Shown here: piece after piece, positions 35,609 to 43,626 of the stretch | Numbering within the stretch: position 1 is the stretch's first letter | Layout: every line of letters begins with the position of its first letter | From: Butyrivibrio sp. | GTDB lineage: Bacteria; Bacillota; Clostridia; Lachnospirales; Lachnospiraceae | Direction: 5' to 3' | Assembly: GCA_015056565.1 (NCBI GenBank) | Contig: SVGB01000003.1 | Span: 1-64,000, forward strand | DNA: 64,000 nucleotides | Program-made: the position numbers and the translations under genes | The notes under the pieces: generated by a model | What the model was told of the DNA's origin: nothing | What the model saw: only the letters and a program-made list of their open reading frames with translations | The model's database searches: none

Positions 35609-37053
35609 TAAAAATGTCCTCTCTCATAAAAGTAAGCCATCATCCTTGCCTGGGCCTTAACATCAAAGCCCGCAGCCTTTAGCTTACCTAAAATATAATC
35701 CGAGCTCTGAGCCCTGTCTCCAATTGAATACTCAATGGCTCTGTGGTGGTGACTGGTATTTTCTTGTGGGATGTTCAGGGCTTCAAACCCTGTGCCATTA
35801 TCCAGCATATCGATGTCAGGAGCATCCTCTGTTTCAAATACGCTCTCACGCCTCTCGCCTGCGATCTTGGTAAAGGTCTCGTTGACCTTGATCTCCTCCA
35901 TAAGTGCGTCAGGCTGATAGTCTTCCCTGAGCATCAGATCATCTAAGATCTTCCTTGCCCAGTCTCTGGGCTGGGATGTTATGCTGCGAACTGAAACCAG
36001 CTCAGTTACGCACACTTCTTTTGTTATCGTGTCAGAAACAAGACACTGAAGACCTGCTGCCTGAGCCTCCACAACACTTCCCGGAAGCCCTTCATATCTT
36101 GATGGGAAACAGAAGTAATCCATTGCCTGGTAGTAGTCGCTGGCGTTGGATTTGTTTCCTGCAAAGATGCATCTATCCTTGATGTGAAGCTTGTCAGCAA
36201 GTTTTATCATGTCCTCCATCAAAGGACCTCTTCCAAGCATAAGAAGCTTTATCTTCATGCCATGCATCATGCTGTACTGATTGAGATCGTCGTTATCAAG
36301 AAGCCTTGTCAGCTGCGCAAAAACATTTAGCAAAAACTCATGGTTCTTGGCATATCTAAAGCTGCCTACATGTCCGATGACTATGGCATTTGATACTCCA
36401 AGCTCCTGTCTGATGGCATTTCTCTTTTCCTCGTTGTAGGCAAAGCGCTTAAGGTCAATGGCATTGGGGATGATCTTGACCCTTCCTGCATCCATAAGCT
36501 CTTTTCCAAAGACTGACAGTCCCGCCTCACTTGAGCATGCGAAATTGTAATCAGTTATGCCTTCCTTGTGAAGAGGAGTACGGAAAAACCTGGTAGCAAA
36601 GCCCTTGATCCCATTGTCTACGCCGGCACTTCTTGAGTGGGCGATGCAGATAGGTATCCCTGCCTTTTTGGCAATAGGAAGATAGATTGACGCAGTGCTT
36701 GTCATGTGGCCCTGGACAACCTTCCACTCATTTTGGTGAGTATCAAAAAATCTCTTTATGGCAGACTTGTACTCAACAATATTGGTACCGGTAAACTTCG
36801 GAAGACAGAATATCCTGCCCCCTAATTTATGTACGCTATTATCAAAATAGTCCGGCTCTCGAACTGCCATCAGTTCATCAGAAGTCGGACTCTTCTTTCC
36901 TGTTTTTTCAGGTGAATAGTGGACAAGGAAATCAAACTGTATCTTGTCCCTGTCCATATTTCTATATAGATCGATTATTCTGCATTCAGCTCCTCCAAGT
37001 CCTAGTCCCCCAAGGACGTGGAGCACTCTGATCTGACCGTAGCCTTCTTCCAT
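35608..37053 (-). CDS. GT4 family glycosyltransferase with C-terminal extension
   Basis: A 481-residue protein. Residues about 1-370 are a GT-B transferase: RVLHVLGGLGLGGAECRIID, then IGHVGSFRYAKNHEFLL and SRYEGLPGSVVEAQAAG (E-x7-E). About 100 further residues follow, rich in acidic and polar residues, ending in a predicted helix (ILGKLKAAGFDVKAQARMM). That tail is not part of a normal GT4 and is not recognised. The protein starts near the DUF2334 gene's stop with a four-base gap and overlaps the next GT4 by one base. Confidence 0.82.
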   Translation of the reverse strand: MEEGYGQIRVLHVLGGLGLGGAECRIIDLYRNMDRDKIQFDFLVHYSPEKTGKKSPTSDELMAVREPDYFDNSVHKLGGRIFCLPKFTGTNIVEYKSAIKRFFDTHQNEWKVVQGHMTSTASIYLPIAKKAGIPICIAHSRSAGVDNGIKGFATRFFRTPLHKEGITDYNFACSSEAGLSVFGKELMDAGRVKIIPNAIDLKRFAYNEEKRNAIRQELGVSNAIVIGHVGSFRYAKNHEFLLNVFAQLTRLLDNDDLNQYSMMHGMKIKLLMLGRGPLMEDMIKLADKLHIKDRCIFAGNKSNASDYYQAMDYFCFPSRYEGLPGSVVEAQAAGLQCLVSDTITKEVCVTELVSVRSITSQPRDWARKILDDLMLREDYQPDALMEEIKVNETFTKIAGERRESVFETEDAPDIDMLDNGTGFEALNIPQENTSHHHRAIEYSIGDRAQSSDYILGKLKAAGFDVKAQARMMAYFYERGHF

Positions 37054-37057
37054 ACCA

Positions 37058-37801
37058 TTACCCCAAAATTTTTCTAAGATGAAGATAAGTGTACTTAGCC
37101 TTCGCTGTCAGGTACTGACTTGCCTTGTCAAAAGTGGTCTTGTCCACTATCTCCATGCAGCTGTACTCAGTGTAGGAAACAGCTTTTCCGCTAAGAAGGA
37201 GCTTCTCAAGCTTGTCAAAATCCTTGTCATTCATGCTGTTTGCGTGATATACAAAGGTGACAATTCCATCTCTTTTATCTTCCAAAGCCTTGGACCTGTT
37301 TACTGATATTGGGTAGAACACCATTCCGTTCTGCCTAAATGGCGCTATTCCAAAACCATCAGTAACGATATAAAAGCCATTGTCCTTGAGGGCCCTGAGT
37401 GTGTTTTTATCAAAAGAGTGGGAGGGCGCCATGAAGATGTCTGTAACGATCCCCTTAGCAAGGAGTGAGCGCTTTCCCTCTTTGATCAGCTCATATTGCC
37501 TTTCGTAGGATAATCCGGCAAATTCAGACTTATCTCCAATAGGAAACATTCCTGGGTTTTTGTTGGTATATACGTGGTTGTAGCCATGCATAGCCACCTT
37601 CCAGCCGTGTTCCTGGAGTTCTTTTACATAATTCCAGAAACCTTCCCTGGGTTCTGTCTTGGAAAGGCTTCTGTCTCTGTTTTCCGGGATCACACCAATA
37701 AGCGGTTTGATGTCGTGCTCGTCCAAAAGATTCTTGAACCTCTTGAACTTGTTCCAGTCCATGTCTGGCGTGATGTCATCCATACGAATTGCTATTCTCA
37801 T
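37058..37801 (-). CDS. DUF2334-type polysaccharide deacetylase-like protein
   Basis: About 247 residues. RIAIRMDDITPDMDW at the N-terminus and VAMHGYNHVYTN near residue 88 provide an Asp and an HxxxH pair in the places where CE4 deacetylases bind metal; MAPSHSFDKNTLRAL lies later. DUF2334 proteins are thought to be carbohydrate deacetylases, but no member I know fixes the substrate. The frame opens at 37819, but ATG 37801 overlaps the upstream epimerase stop as ATGA. Removing N-acetyl from a sugar-nucleotide or lipid-linked glycan is the likely role. Confidence 0.68.
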   Translation of the reverse strand: MRIAIRMDDITPDMDWNKFKRFKNLLDEHDIKPLIGVIPENRDRSLSKTEPREGFWNYVKELQEHGWKVAMHGYNHVYTNKNPGMFPIGDKSEFAGLSYERQYELIKEGKRSLLAKGIVTDIFMAPSHSFDKNTLRALKDNGFYIVTDGFGIAPFRQNGMVFYPISVNRSKALEDKRDGIVTFVYHANSMNDKDFDKLEKLLLSGKAVSYTEYSCMEIVDKTTFDKASQYLTAKAKYTYLHLRKILG

Positions 37802-38772
37802 AGATTGTTCCTGTACCATTCAATAGCAAGCTCAATACCTGCCTTGAAGTCATATGATGGGTCGTATCCTAAGTTGTTTCTTGCCTTTGAAATGTCAGCG
37901 TTGGAATCTCTGATATCTCCAGCTCTTGGAGGTCCAAAGATTGGCTCAACATCTACGCCAAGAGCTTCTGTGAGATGATGATATACATCGATAAGATATT
38001 CTCTTCCGCCTGCGCCGATGTTGTAAGCTTCTCCAGCAGCATCAGATGATGCAAGACATGCGCGGAGGTTTCCTTCGATAACGTTGTCAACATATGTAAA
38101 GTCTCTTGACTGCTTGCCATCTCCGTTAATTGTAGGAGTCTCGCCGTGCATGAGCTGACGAAGGAACTTAGGGATAACAGCTGCATATGCGCCGTTAGGA
38201 TCCTGGCGTCTTCCAAATACGTTAAAATATCTAAGGCCATAGGTATCAAGACCATAGAGTTTCTTGTAAAGTTTGCCGTACTCCTCGTCAGTCTTCTTGG
38301 TAAGGGCATAGGGTGAAAGGACGTTGCCCTCCTGTCCCTCCTTCTTGGGAAGTACAGTAGAATCTCCATAAACTGAAGAGCTTGAAGCATAGACGAACTT
38401 CTTGACGCCGTTCTGTCTTGAAGCTTCCATCATATTAAGTGTTCCTCTGATGTTGATCTCCTCGTATAAAAGAGGCATCTCAATACTTCTTGGAACTGAA
38501 CCCCAGGCAGCCTCGTTAAGTACGAAGTCTACTCCCTTGGTCGCTTCCATGCAGGCATCCAGATCGCGGATATCCTTCTCCAGGAAGGTGAATCTTGGAT
38601 TCTCCATAAAAGGCTGTATATTCTCTATATGTCCTGTTGAAAGGTTGTCCATACAACGAACTGTGTAGCCCATATCAAGAAGAGCCTCACAGATGTTTGA
38701 ACCAATAAAGCCTGCGCCGCCTGTTACAAGGAAGACGCTGCCATCAGGAAACTTTAAATCTTTAAATCCCAT
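37798..38772 (-). CDS. tviC-like: UDP-GlcNAc/GlcNAcA 4-epimerase-like SDR (TviC/WbpP type)
   Basis: A 324-residue short-chain dehydrogenase/epimerase. VTGGAGFIGS binds NAD at 16-25, SSSSVYG at 130-136 gives the catalytic Ser/Thr region and Tyr155/Lys159 (SPYALTKK) the proton-transfer pair. Together with the dehydrogenase gene 94 bases upstream it forms the pair known from Vi antigen and other GalNAcA polymers, in which UDP-GlcNAc is oxidised and epimerised to UDP-GalNAcA. The exact hexose specificity is inferred from this pairing; UDP-glucose epimerase is a possible alternative. Confidence 0.82.
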   Translation of the reverse strand: MGFKDLKFPDGSVFLVTGGAGFIGSNICEALLDMGYTVRCMDNLSTGHIENIQPFMENPRFTFLEKDIRDLDACMEATKGVDFVLNEAAWGSVPRSIEMPLLYEEINIRGTLNMMEASRQNGVKKFVYASSSSVYGDSTVLPKKEGQEGNVLSPYALTKKTDEEYGKLYKKLYGLDTYGLRYFNVFGRRQDPNGAYAAVIPKFLRQLMHGETPTINGDGKQSRDFTYVDNVIEGNLRACLASSDAAGEAYNIGAGGREYLIDVYHHLTEALGVDVEPIFGPPRAGDIRDSNADISKARNNLGYDPSYDFKAGIELAIEWYRNNL

Positions 38773-38793
38773 AATTTACTCCTAAACAAGGAA

Positions 38794-38847
38794 GTTCTGC
38801 TCTCGCTACGCTCGCCAGAACGGCGTTCGCACTAAACTCGACAGAAC
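38794..38847. repeat. Structured intergenic element with nested inverted repeats
   Basis: In the 93-base gap between the epimerase and dehydrogenase genes, GTTCTG at 38794 pairs with CAGAAC at 38816 and again at 38842. Inside, GAACG-G-CGTTC is a tight stem and CTCGCTACGCTCG is a near-repeat. Its base composition is more GC-rich than the neighbouring gaps. It looks like a dispersed REP-type element or an RNA structure in the operon, not a standard terminator, since no T-run follows. Confidence 0.5.
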
Positions 38848-38865
38848 CTCATTAAGTGCTCTCAG

Positions 38866-40182
38866 TCATAAGCGCCAGTAGTCGAATTCTGGAGCCTTGT
38901 AGTCGTTCATATCATAGATTCCCTTGATATCCATGAAGACCTTTGTCTTGTGTGAAGGATTGAAGAACTTAGCAATGTCAGCTGGCTTGTAATCCTTGAA
39001 GTCCTCATGTGCAACAGCCATGATCACAGCATCCATATCCTTGACAGAATCCATAGGATCAAACTCAATGCCATAGAGACGCTTAGCTTCATCTGAATCT
39101 GCCTGAGGGTCTACAACTACGGGTGTGATTCCATACTCCTTAAGCTCGTTGTAGATGTCGATAACCTTGGTGTTACGTGTATCCGGGCAGTTCTCCTTGA
39201 AGGTAAAGCCAAGAATAGCTACCTTTGCATTCTTTACAGGAATGTCGTTGGCAATAAGGCGCTTAACCAGTGATTCTGCAATATATTTGCCCATGTCGTC
39301 GTTGATGCGGCGGCCTGAAAGAATGATCTGTGAGTGATAACCAAGCTCCTCTGCCTTGTAGGTTAAGTAGTAAGGGTCAACGCCGATGCAGTGTCCACCA
39401 ACAAGACCAGGGAAGAACTTAAGGAAGTTCCACTTGGTGCCTGCTGCCTCAAGAACGCTCTTGGTGTCGATCCCCATCCTGTGGAAGATCATGGAAAGCT
39501 CGTTCATGAAAGCGATGTTGATATCACGCTGTGAGTTCTCGATAACCTTAGCTGCCTCAGCGACCTTGATGGACTGAGCCTTGTATACACCTGCAAGAGC
39601 AACCAGGCTGTAAACCTTAGCTACTGTATCAAGTGTCTCTTCATCCATACCAGATACGATCTTGGTGATGGTATCAAGTCTGTGAACCTTGTCACCTGGG
39701 TTGATACGCTCTGGTGAGTAACCTACCTTGAAGTCTACACCGCACTTAAGGCCTGACTCCTGCTCCAGGATTGGCACGCAGATATCTTCTGTAACTCCAG
39801 GATATACTGTTGACTCATATACAACGATTGAACCCTTTGTAAGGTACTTACCAAGTGTGTGGCTTGCTCCCTCAACAGGTGAAAGATCTGGTGTGTGATC
39901 ATCATTAACAGGTGTTGGAACAGCTACTACGTGGAACTTGCACTCACGGAGCTTTTCAGGGTCAGCTGTGAATTCTACAGTTGTCTCCTTGATAGCATCA
40001 TTACCAACTTCTCTTGTTGGGTCGATACCTTTTTTGTAAAGCTCAACCTTCTGAGCATTGAAATCGTAGCCCACTACCTTGATCTTCTTGGCATAAGCTA
40101 CTGCTATAGGCATTCCTACATAACCAAGTCCTACCAGTGAAAGTTTCTCTTCTCCAGCAAGGAGCTTCTCGTAAAGATCCAT
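38866..40182 (-). CDS. tviB-like: Nucleotide-sugar dehydrogenase, UDP-GlcNAc 6-dehydrogenase type (TviB/WbpO)
   Basis: A 438-residue UDP-sugar dehydrogenase that makes a UDP-uronic acid with two NAD+. SLVGLGYVGMP binds NAD, GYSPERINPGD is the conserved middle motif, and VGGHCIGVDPYYL at 261-273 carries the catalytic Cys265. The shape of these motifs and the adjacent epimerase favour UDP-GlcNAc to UDP-GlcNAcA (TviB/WbpO/WbpA) over UDP-glucose dehydrogenase. A strong GGAGG precedes the ATG. The product could be amidated by the AsnB copies downstream. Confidence 0.86.
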   Translation of the reverse strand: MDLYEKLLAGEEKLSLVGLGYVGMPIAVAYAKKIKVVGYDFNAQKVELYKKGIDPTREVGNDAIKETTVEFTADPEKLRECKFHVVAVPTPVNDDHTPDLSPVEGASHTLGKYLTKGSIVVYESTVYPGVTEDICVPILEQESGLKCGVDFKVGYSPERINPGDKVHRLDTITKIVSGMDEETLDTVAKVYSLVALAGVYKAQSIKVAEAAKVIENSQRDINIAFMNELSMIFHRMGIDTKSVLEAAGTKWNFLKFFPGLVGGHCIGVDPYYLTYKAEELGYHSQIILSGRRINDDMGKYIAESLVKRLIANDIPVKNAKVAILGFTFKENCPDTRNTKVIDIYNELKEYGITPVVVDPQADSDEAKRLYGIEFDPMDSVKDMDAVIMAVAHEDFKDYKPADIAKFFNPSHKTKVFMDIKGIYDMNDYKAPEFDYWRL

Positions 40183-40199
40183 TTTATTTCCTCCAGAAT

Positions 40200-41300
40200 T
40201 TATTTGATAATCTGTTTTATCTCATTAATATACGTCAATATTATACTACGCCTGTCAAACTTCTGCTCGACGTGCCTTCGTGCGGCTTTTCCCATCTCTC
40301 TTCTGTGCTCCGTGTCCATTTCCATGAACCGGGAAAGGGCTTTTGTCAGAGCATCGAGGTTTTTGGGTTCGAACAGGATTCCGGATACTCCGTCCTCAAC
40401 AATCTCCTTGCATCCACTGATGTTTGATGCTATAACCGGCCTTGCTGTGGCCGAGGCTTCCATGAGGACATTGGACATACCCTCGTGGTAAGAGGGATGA
40501 ACTATGGCATCCGCCTCCCTTATATAGGGATGAATATCCTGTGCAAAAGGTATCATCTTGAAGTAGTGGGCTTTCTCTGCCTCTTTTACACGCAACTCAT
40601 AATCATCGTCAAAGTATCCTGCAGCGGCAAAAGACACTTTCCCGGGATATTTGCTGCTGATGATGCGCGCAGCTTCCAGGTATTCATCCATACCTTTTTC
40701 CTTCATGATCCTGCCGATGTAAAGAAACCTTGTTATATCATCCTTATGCCCCGGATAATCCTCCGGATAATGCTTTTGTAGATTGACGCCGCTTCCGTTT
40801 ACGGTGATATGCTTCCTTGCCCTGATACCGCAGTTTTCAAATTTCTTTCGGTTCTCTTCATTCTGGAAAAAGAGACATCTGCAGTCCTTAAGTGCAACCT
40901 TGTACAGAGTAACTATGAGCTTTAAAAGGATCCCTCCGCGCTCAAATGTAGTGCCAAGTCCGGTAACTGTTGAAATATATGGCACCTTCAGTCTCCTGCA
41001 GGCGAATCCTCCGTAAATATTGGGCTTTATTGTATAGGTCAGCACAATGTCCGGCTGCTCTTTTTTGATAAGGGCTTTATAAGCACGGAAAAGAGCCATA
41101 TCCTGAATCGGATTGACTCCTCTTCTGTTTATTTCAGTATAAACGATACGAAATCCCTCGTTCTTCAGCTCTTTTATCTTGAGCTCATCGGGAAGACTGA
41201 TGACAACCTCGTACCCTTCATCCCTAAGGCCTGTCAGGATCTCATTCCTGAAGTCATAGAGTCCCGCGGAAGAATTGGCAAGAATCAGAGCCTTTTTCAT
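40200..41300 (-). CDS. GT4 family glycosyltransferase (PglA/CapM-like)
   Basis: A 366-residue GT-B transferase. ANSSAGLYDFRNEILTGLRDEG and LTYTIKPNIYGG near 105 are features of the PglA/CapM-like group that adds HexNAc or 6-deoxy sugars as the second residue on undecaprenyl-linked glycans. HPSYHEGMSNVLMEASATARP supplies E-x7-E. Its place right after the PglC-like and ATP-grasp genes fits the second step of assembly. It overlaps the ATP-grasp gene by four bases. Confidence 0.84.
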   Translation of the reverse strand: MKKALILANSSAGLYDFRNEILTGLRDEGYEVVISLPDELKIKELKNEGFRIVYTEINRRGVNPIQDMALFRAYKALIKKEQPDIVLTYTIKPNIYGGFACRRLKVPYISTVTGLGTTFERGGILLKLIVTLYKVALKDCRCLFFQNEENRKKFENCGIRARKHITVNGSGVNLQKHYPEDYPGHKDDITRFLYIGRIMKEKGMDEYLEAARIISSKYPGKVSFAAAGYFDDDYELRVKEAEKAHYFKMIPFAQDIHPYIREADAIVHPSYHEGMSNVLMEASATARPVIASNISGCKEIVEDGVSGILFEPKNLDALTKALSRFMEMDTEHRREMGKAARRHVEQKFDRRSIILTYINEIKQIIK

Positions 41301-42937
41301 AATTCCTCCTTAGAAGCCACAGCTTTTGTCTTGCGATCGCAGAGCATCTCGTAAACCTCTGAATGATCGCATGTATCAAAGAACATGGACTCTTCCTCGG
41401 TATAATAGAGTCCGTCAGGATTCTTAACACAAAGGCACTTCATGCCAAGCTGCATAGGTGCAGCAAAGTCCTTGGTCATATTGTCTCCGACATAAATGAT
41501 CTCTTCAGCCGGAAGCCTGAATCTGGTCTGCATGATGCGGAAAGCGATATCGCAGGGCTTTCTGAACGGTATTCCTCCAAGCTCATCGGTGATGATGATG
41601 TCATCTGCCATCTCTCTAAGCCCCAGAGCATCAATCTTGTTGTTCTGTCCGGCAGGTCTTCCGTCGGTGATGATGCCAATCTTTATGCCCCTCATCCTTA
41701 AGGTTTCAAGGGCTTTCTTCATTTCGGGATAGAGGGAGATATCCGGCTTGTGACTTCTGTATACATCAAGAGCGCTCTCTTTATCAGTCATCCTTCCGAT
41801 CTCAGACAGCAATGTGTCAATGGCAGGCTGTCCCTCTTCAAAGAGCTCATAAAGCCTGTCGGCATAAGCATCGTCGCCGAGGTGTTTTGCCACTGCCTTG
41901 TAGCCGCTCCTTACATAGTCTTTCTCGGGGTAAAGTGTATCATCAAGGTCAAAGATCACAGCCTTAACGCACCCGGTGCCTTCGCTCAGGCACACAGATT
42001 CATCAAAGCGGCTGTAAATTGCACTGTCTGAAATGGCAGTGCTTCGATGTGCCGCCTCGCCATCAAGGATCTCCAGCACATATTCTGCACTTCTTGCTCC
42101 CGCCTTCATGGACAGTGGAGCACCTCCGCCGTATCTGGGGTTGATCTCTATAAAATAATCTTTTCCGGTCTTTTCATCTCTTATAAGCTGGACCGTTATC
42201 GGCCCTCTTGGTCTGAACTTCTCACAGATTACCTCTGCTTCTTTTATCATGGTCTCATCCATGAATATCTGAGTCTTTAAAACTTCTCCTGCTCTTACCT
42301 GAATACGCTCTCTGGGCACAATGGAAATCGGTCTTCCGTCAAAGTCGCAGAAAACATCAATGGTGTACTCTCTTCCCGATACAAAGGGCTGAATGATGTA
42401 ATCTTCAACCTGACGGGCATACATCTCAAGGTCCTGCGCGTTTTCCACTTTGAAGGCATTGATGGAACTGCTGCCATCCTTGGGCTTTATAAATGCAGGA
42501 AAGCCGCCTTTATACGCTGCCACGTCATTGACCGGCATCGGAGCCAAAAGGCCGCACTCTACAAAGAAGCTTGAAGTGTTATTCTTGTCACGACAGATCC
42601 TTATCTTGTCCGGATCGGATATGAGAACCTTAGTGCCGATTGCCTCAAATTTCTCACGATTCTCAGACAGGACCAGAAGATCCGTGTCAATTGTGGGTAT
42701 AAGCAGCGTGATCTCATCCTTTTTACATATATCCAGAAGATTATCTATGTATCCGGGATCTTTCATGGCAACCACTCTTCTTGCAAAATTGCAATAAGCA
42801 AGAGCGGGAGCGGTCCCCGCCATATCTGCCCCGTAAATCTTAAGTTTTTTGTCAAGGACCAGTGCAGCATTCCTGAATGCCTGCAGAAGCTCTATCCTGC
42901 GGCCTACACCGGTAAAGAGAATTCTAATTTCGCTCAT
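41297..42937 (-). CDS. ATP-grasp ligase fused to a HAD phosphatase domain
   Basis: A protein of about 546 residues with two domains. Residues 1-300 are a PylC/CarB-like ATP-grasp enzyme: FIKPKDGSSS near 151-160, QPFVSGREYTIDVF and the metal/ATP acids FIEINPRYGGG at 264-274. Residues about 325-520 are a HAD phosphatase with VIFDLDDTLYPE at 329-340, TDGRPAGQ and GDNMTKDF. ATP-grasp enzymes join a carboxylate to an amine through an acyl phosphate, so it may acylate an amino sugar. It sits where PglD would be in a bacillosamine operon. The start is taken at 42937, six bases after AAGGG. Confidence 0.78.
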   Translation of the reverse strand: MSEIRILFTGVGRRIELLQAFRNAALVLDKKLKIYGADMAGTAPALAYCNFARRVVAMKDPGYIDNLLDICKKDEITLLIPTIDTDLLVLSENREKFEAIGTKVLISDPDKIRICRDKNNTSSFFVECGLLAPMPVNDVAAYKGGFPAFIKPKDGSSSINAFKVENAQDLEMYARQVEDYIIQPFVSGREYTIDVFCDFDGRPISIVPRERIQVRAGEVLKTQIFMDETMIKEAEVICEKFRPRGPITVQLIRDEKTGKDYFIEINPRYGGGAPLSMKAGARSAEYVLEILDGEAAHRSTAISDSAIYSRFDESVCLSEGTGCVKAVIFDLDDTLYPEKDYVRSGYKAVAKHLGDDAYADRLYELFEEGQPAIDTLLSEIGRMTDKESALDVYRSHKPDISLYPEMKKALETLRMRGIKIGIITDGRPAGQNNKIDALGLREMADDIIITDELGGIPFRKPCDIAFRIMQTRFRLPAEEIIYVGDNMTKDFAAPMQLGMKCLCVKNPDGLYYTEEESMFFDTCDHSEVYEMLCDRKTKAVASKEEL

Positions 42938-42963
42938 ATTCATCCCTTGTATTATTTCTGTTA

Positions 42964-43626
42964 TTACTGCTCCTTATCGGATGCATCAGAGGACTCACTT
43001 CCCATGAATTCCTCCATGGTTGCTGAGGTGCCCGAACTGATGCCCTTGTGGCCAAGGACCACTCCGACTGTGGCAAAGAGGATTTTCAGATCCTCTAAAA
43101 ATGTGATGTTATCAACATACTTTACATCCCAGTCAAACTTCTCTTCCCAGGATATGGAATTGCGGCCGTTCACCTGAGCCAGTCCCGTAAAGCCCGGCCT
43201 TACCTCATGTCGCCTCTTCTGATGCTCGTTGTATCTCGGAAGGTATCTGACAAGAAGCGGCCTTGGACCTACAATTGCCATATCTCCCTTTATGATGTTG
43301 ATAAGCTCGGGAAGTTCATCAATACTGGTGCTTCTGAGTTTCTTTCCAAATCCCGTGAGCCTGTCCTCATCAGGAAGAAGGTTTCCGTCCGCATCTTTTT
43401 CATCTGTCATGGTGCGGAACTTGTACAGGTTAAAGACCTTCTCATTCCTGCCGGGTCTTGGCTGTTTAAACAGCACCGGACTTCCGAGTTTTACTCTCAC
43501 CAAAAGCGCTGTTATTAGCATAACGGGGCTTAGAACCAGCAGCCCGACAAGCGAAAGGACAAAGTCCAGGAATCTCTTTATGAACTTTTCGTAGGGTCCT
43601 TTATAAGCGTGTTTCACTGAAAGCAT
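42964..43626 (-). CDS. pglC-like: PglC-like initiating phosphoglycosyl transferase
   Basis: A 220-residue monotopic membrane enzyme that transfers a sugar-1-phosphate from UDP-sugar to undecaprenyl phosphate, the first committed step of glycan assembly. Basic residues lead into the re-entrant helix FVLSLVGLLVLSPVML (22-37). KFRTM at 69-73, SIDELPE with the Asp103-Glu104 dyad, GPRPLL and RPGFTGLAQVNGR are all present. It lacks the N-terminal spans of WbaP. The PglE and PglF partners upstream suggest a diamino- or amino-trideoxyhexose phosphate. It overlaps the aminotransferase gene by 13 bases. Confidence 0.9.
   Translation of the reverse strand: MLSVKHAYKGPYEKFIKRFLDFVLSLVGLLVLSPVMLITALLVRVKLGSPVLFKQPRPGRNEKVFNLYKFRTMTDEKDADGNLLPDEDRLTGFGKKLRSTSIDELPELINIIKGDMAIVGPRPLLVRYLPRYNEHQKRRHEVRPGFTGLAQVNGRNSISWEEKFDWDVKYVDNITFLEDLKILFATVGVVLGHKGISSGTSATMEEFMGSESSDASDKEQ

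Noticed and set aside
38866-43626. A transferred block with higher GC
   Set aside because: Hand counts of a few lines gave about 43-55% GC against about 38-42% in lines outside, but the sample is tiny and strongly expressed sugar-nucleotide genes can differ in codon use; a full GC and codon profile is needed.
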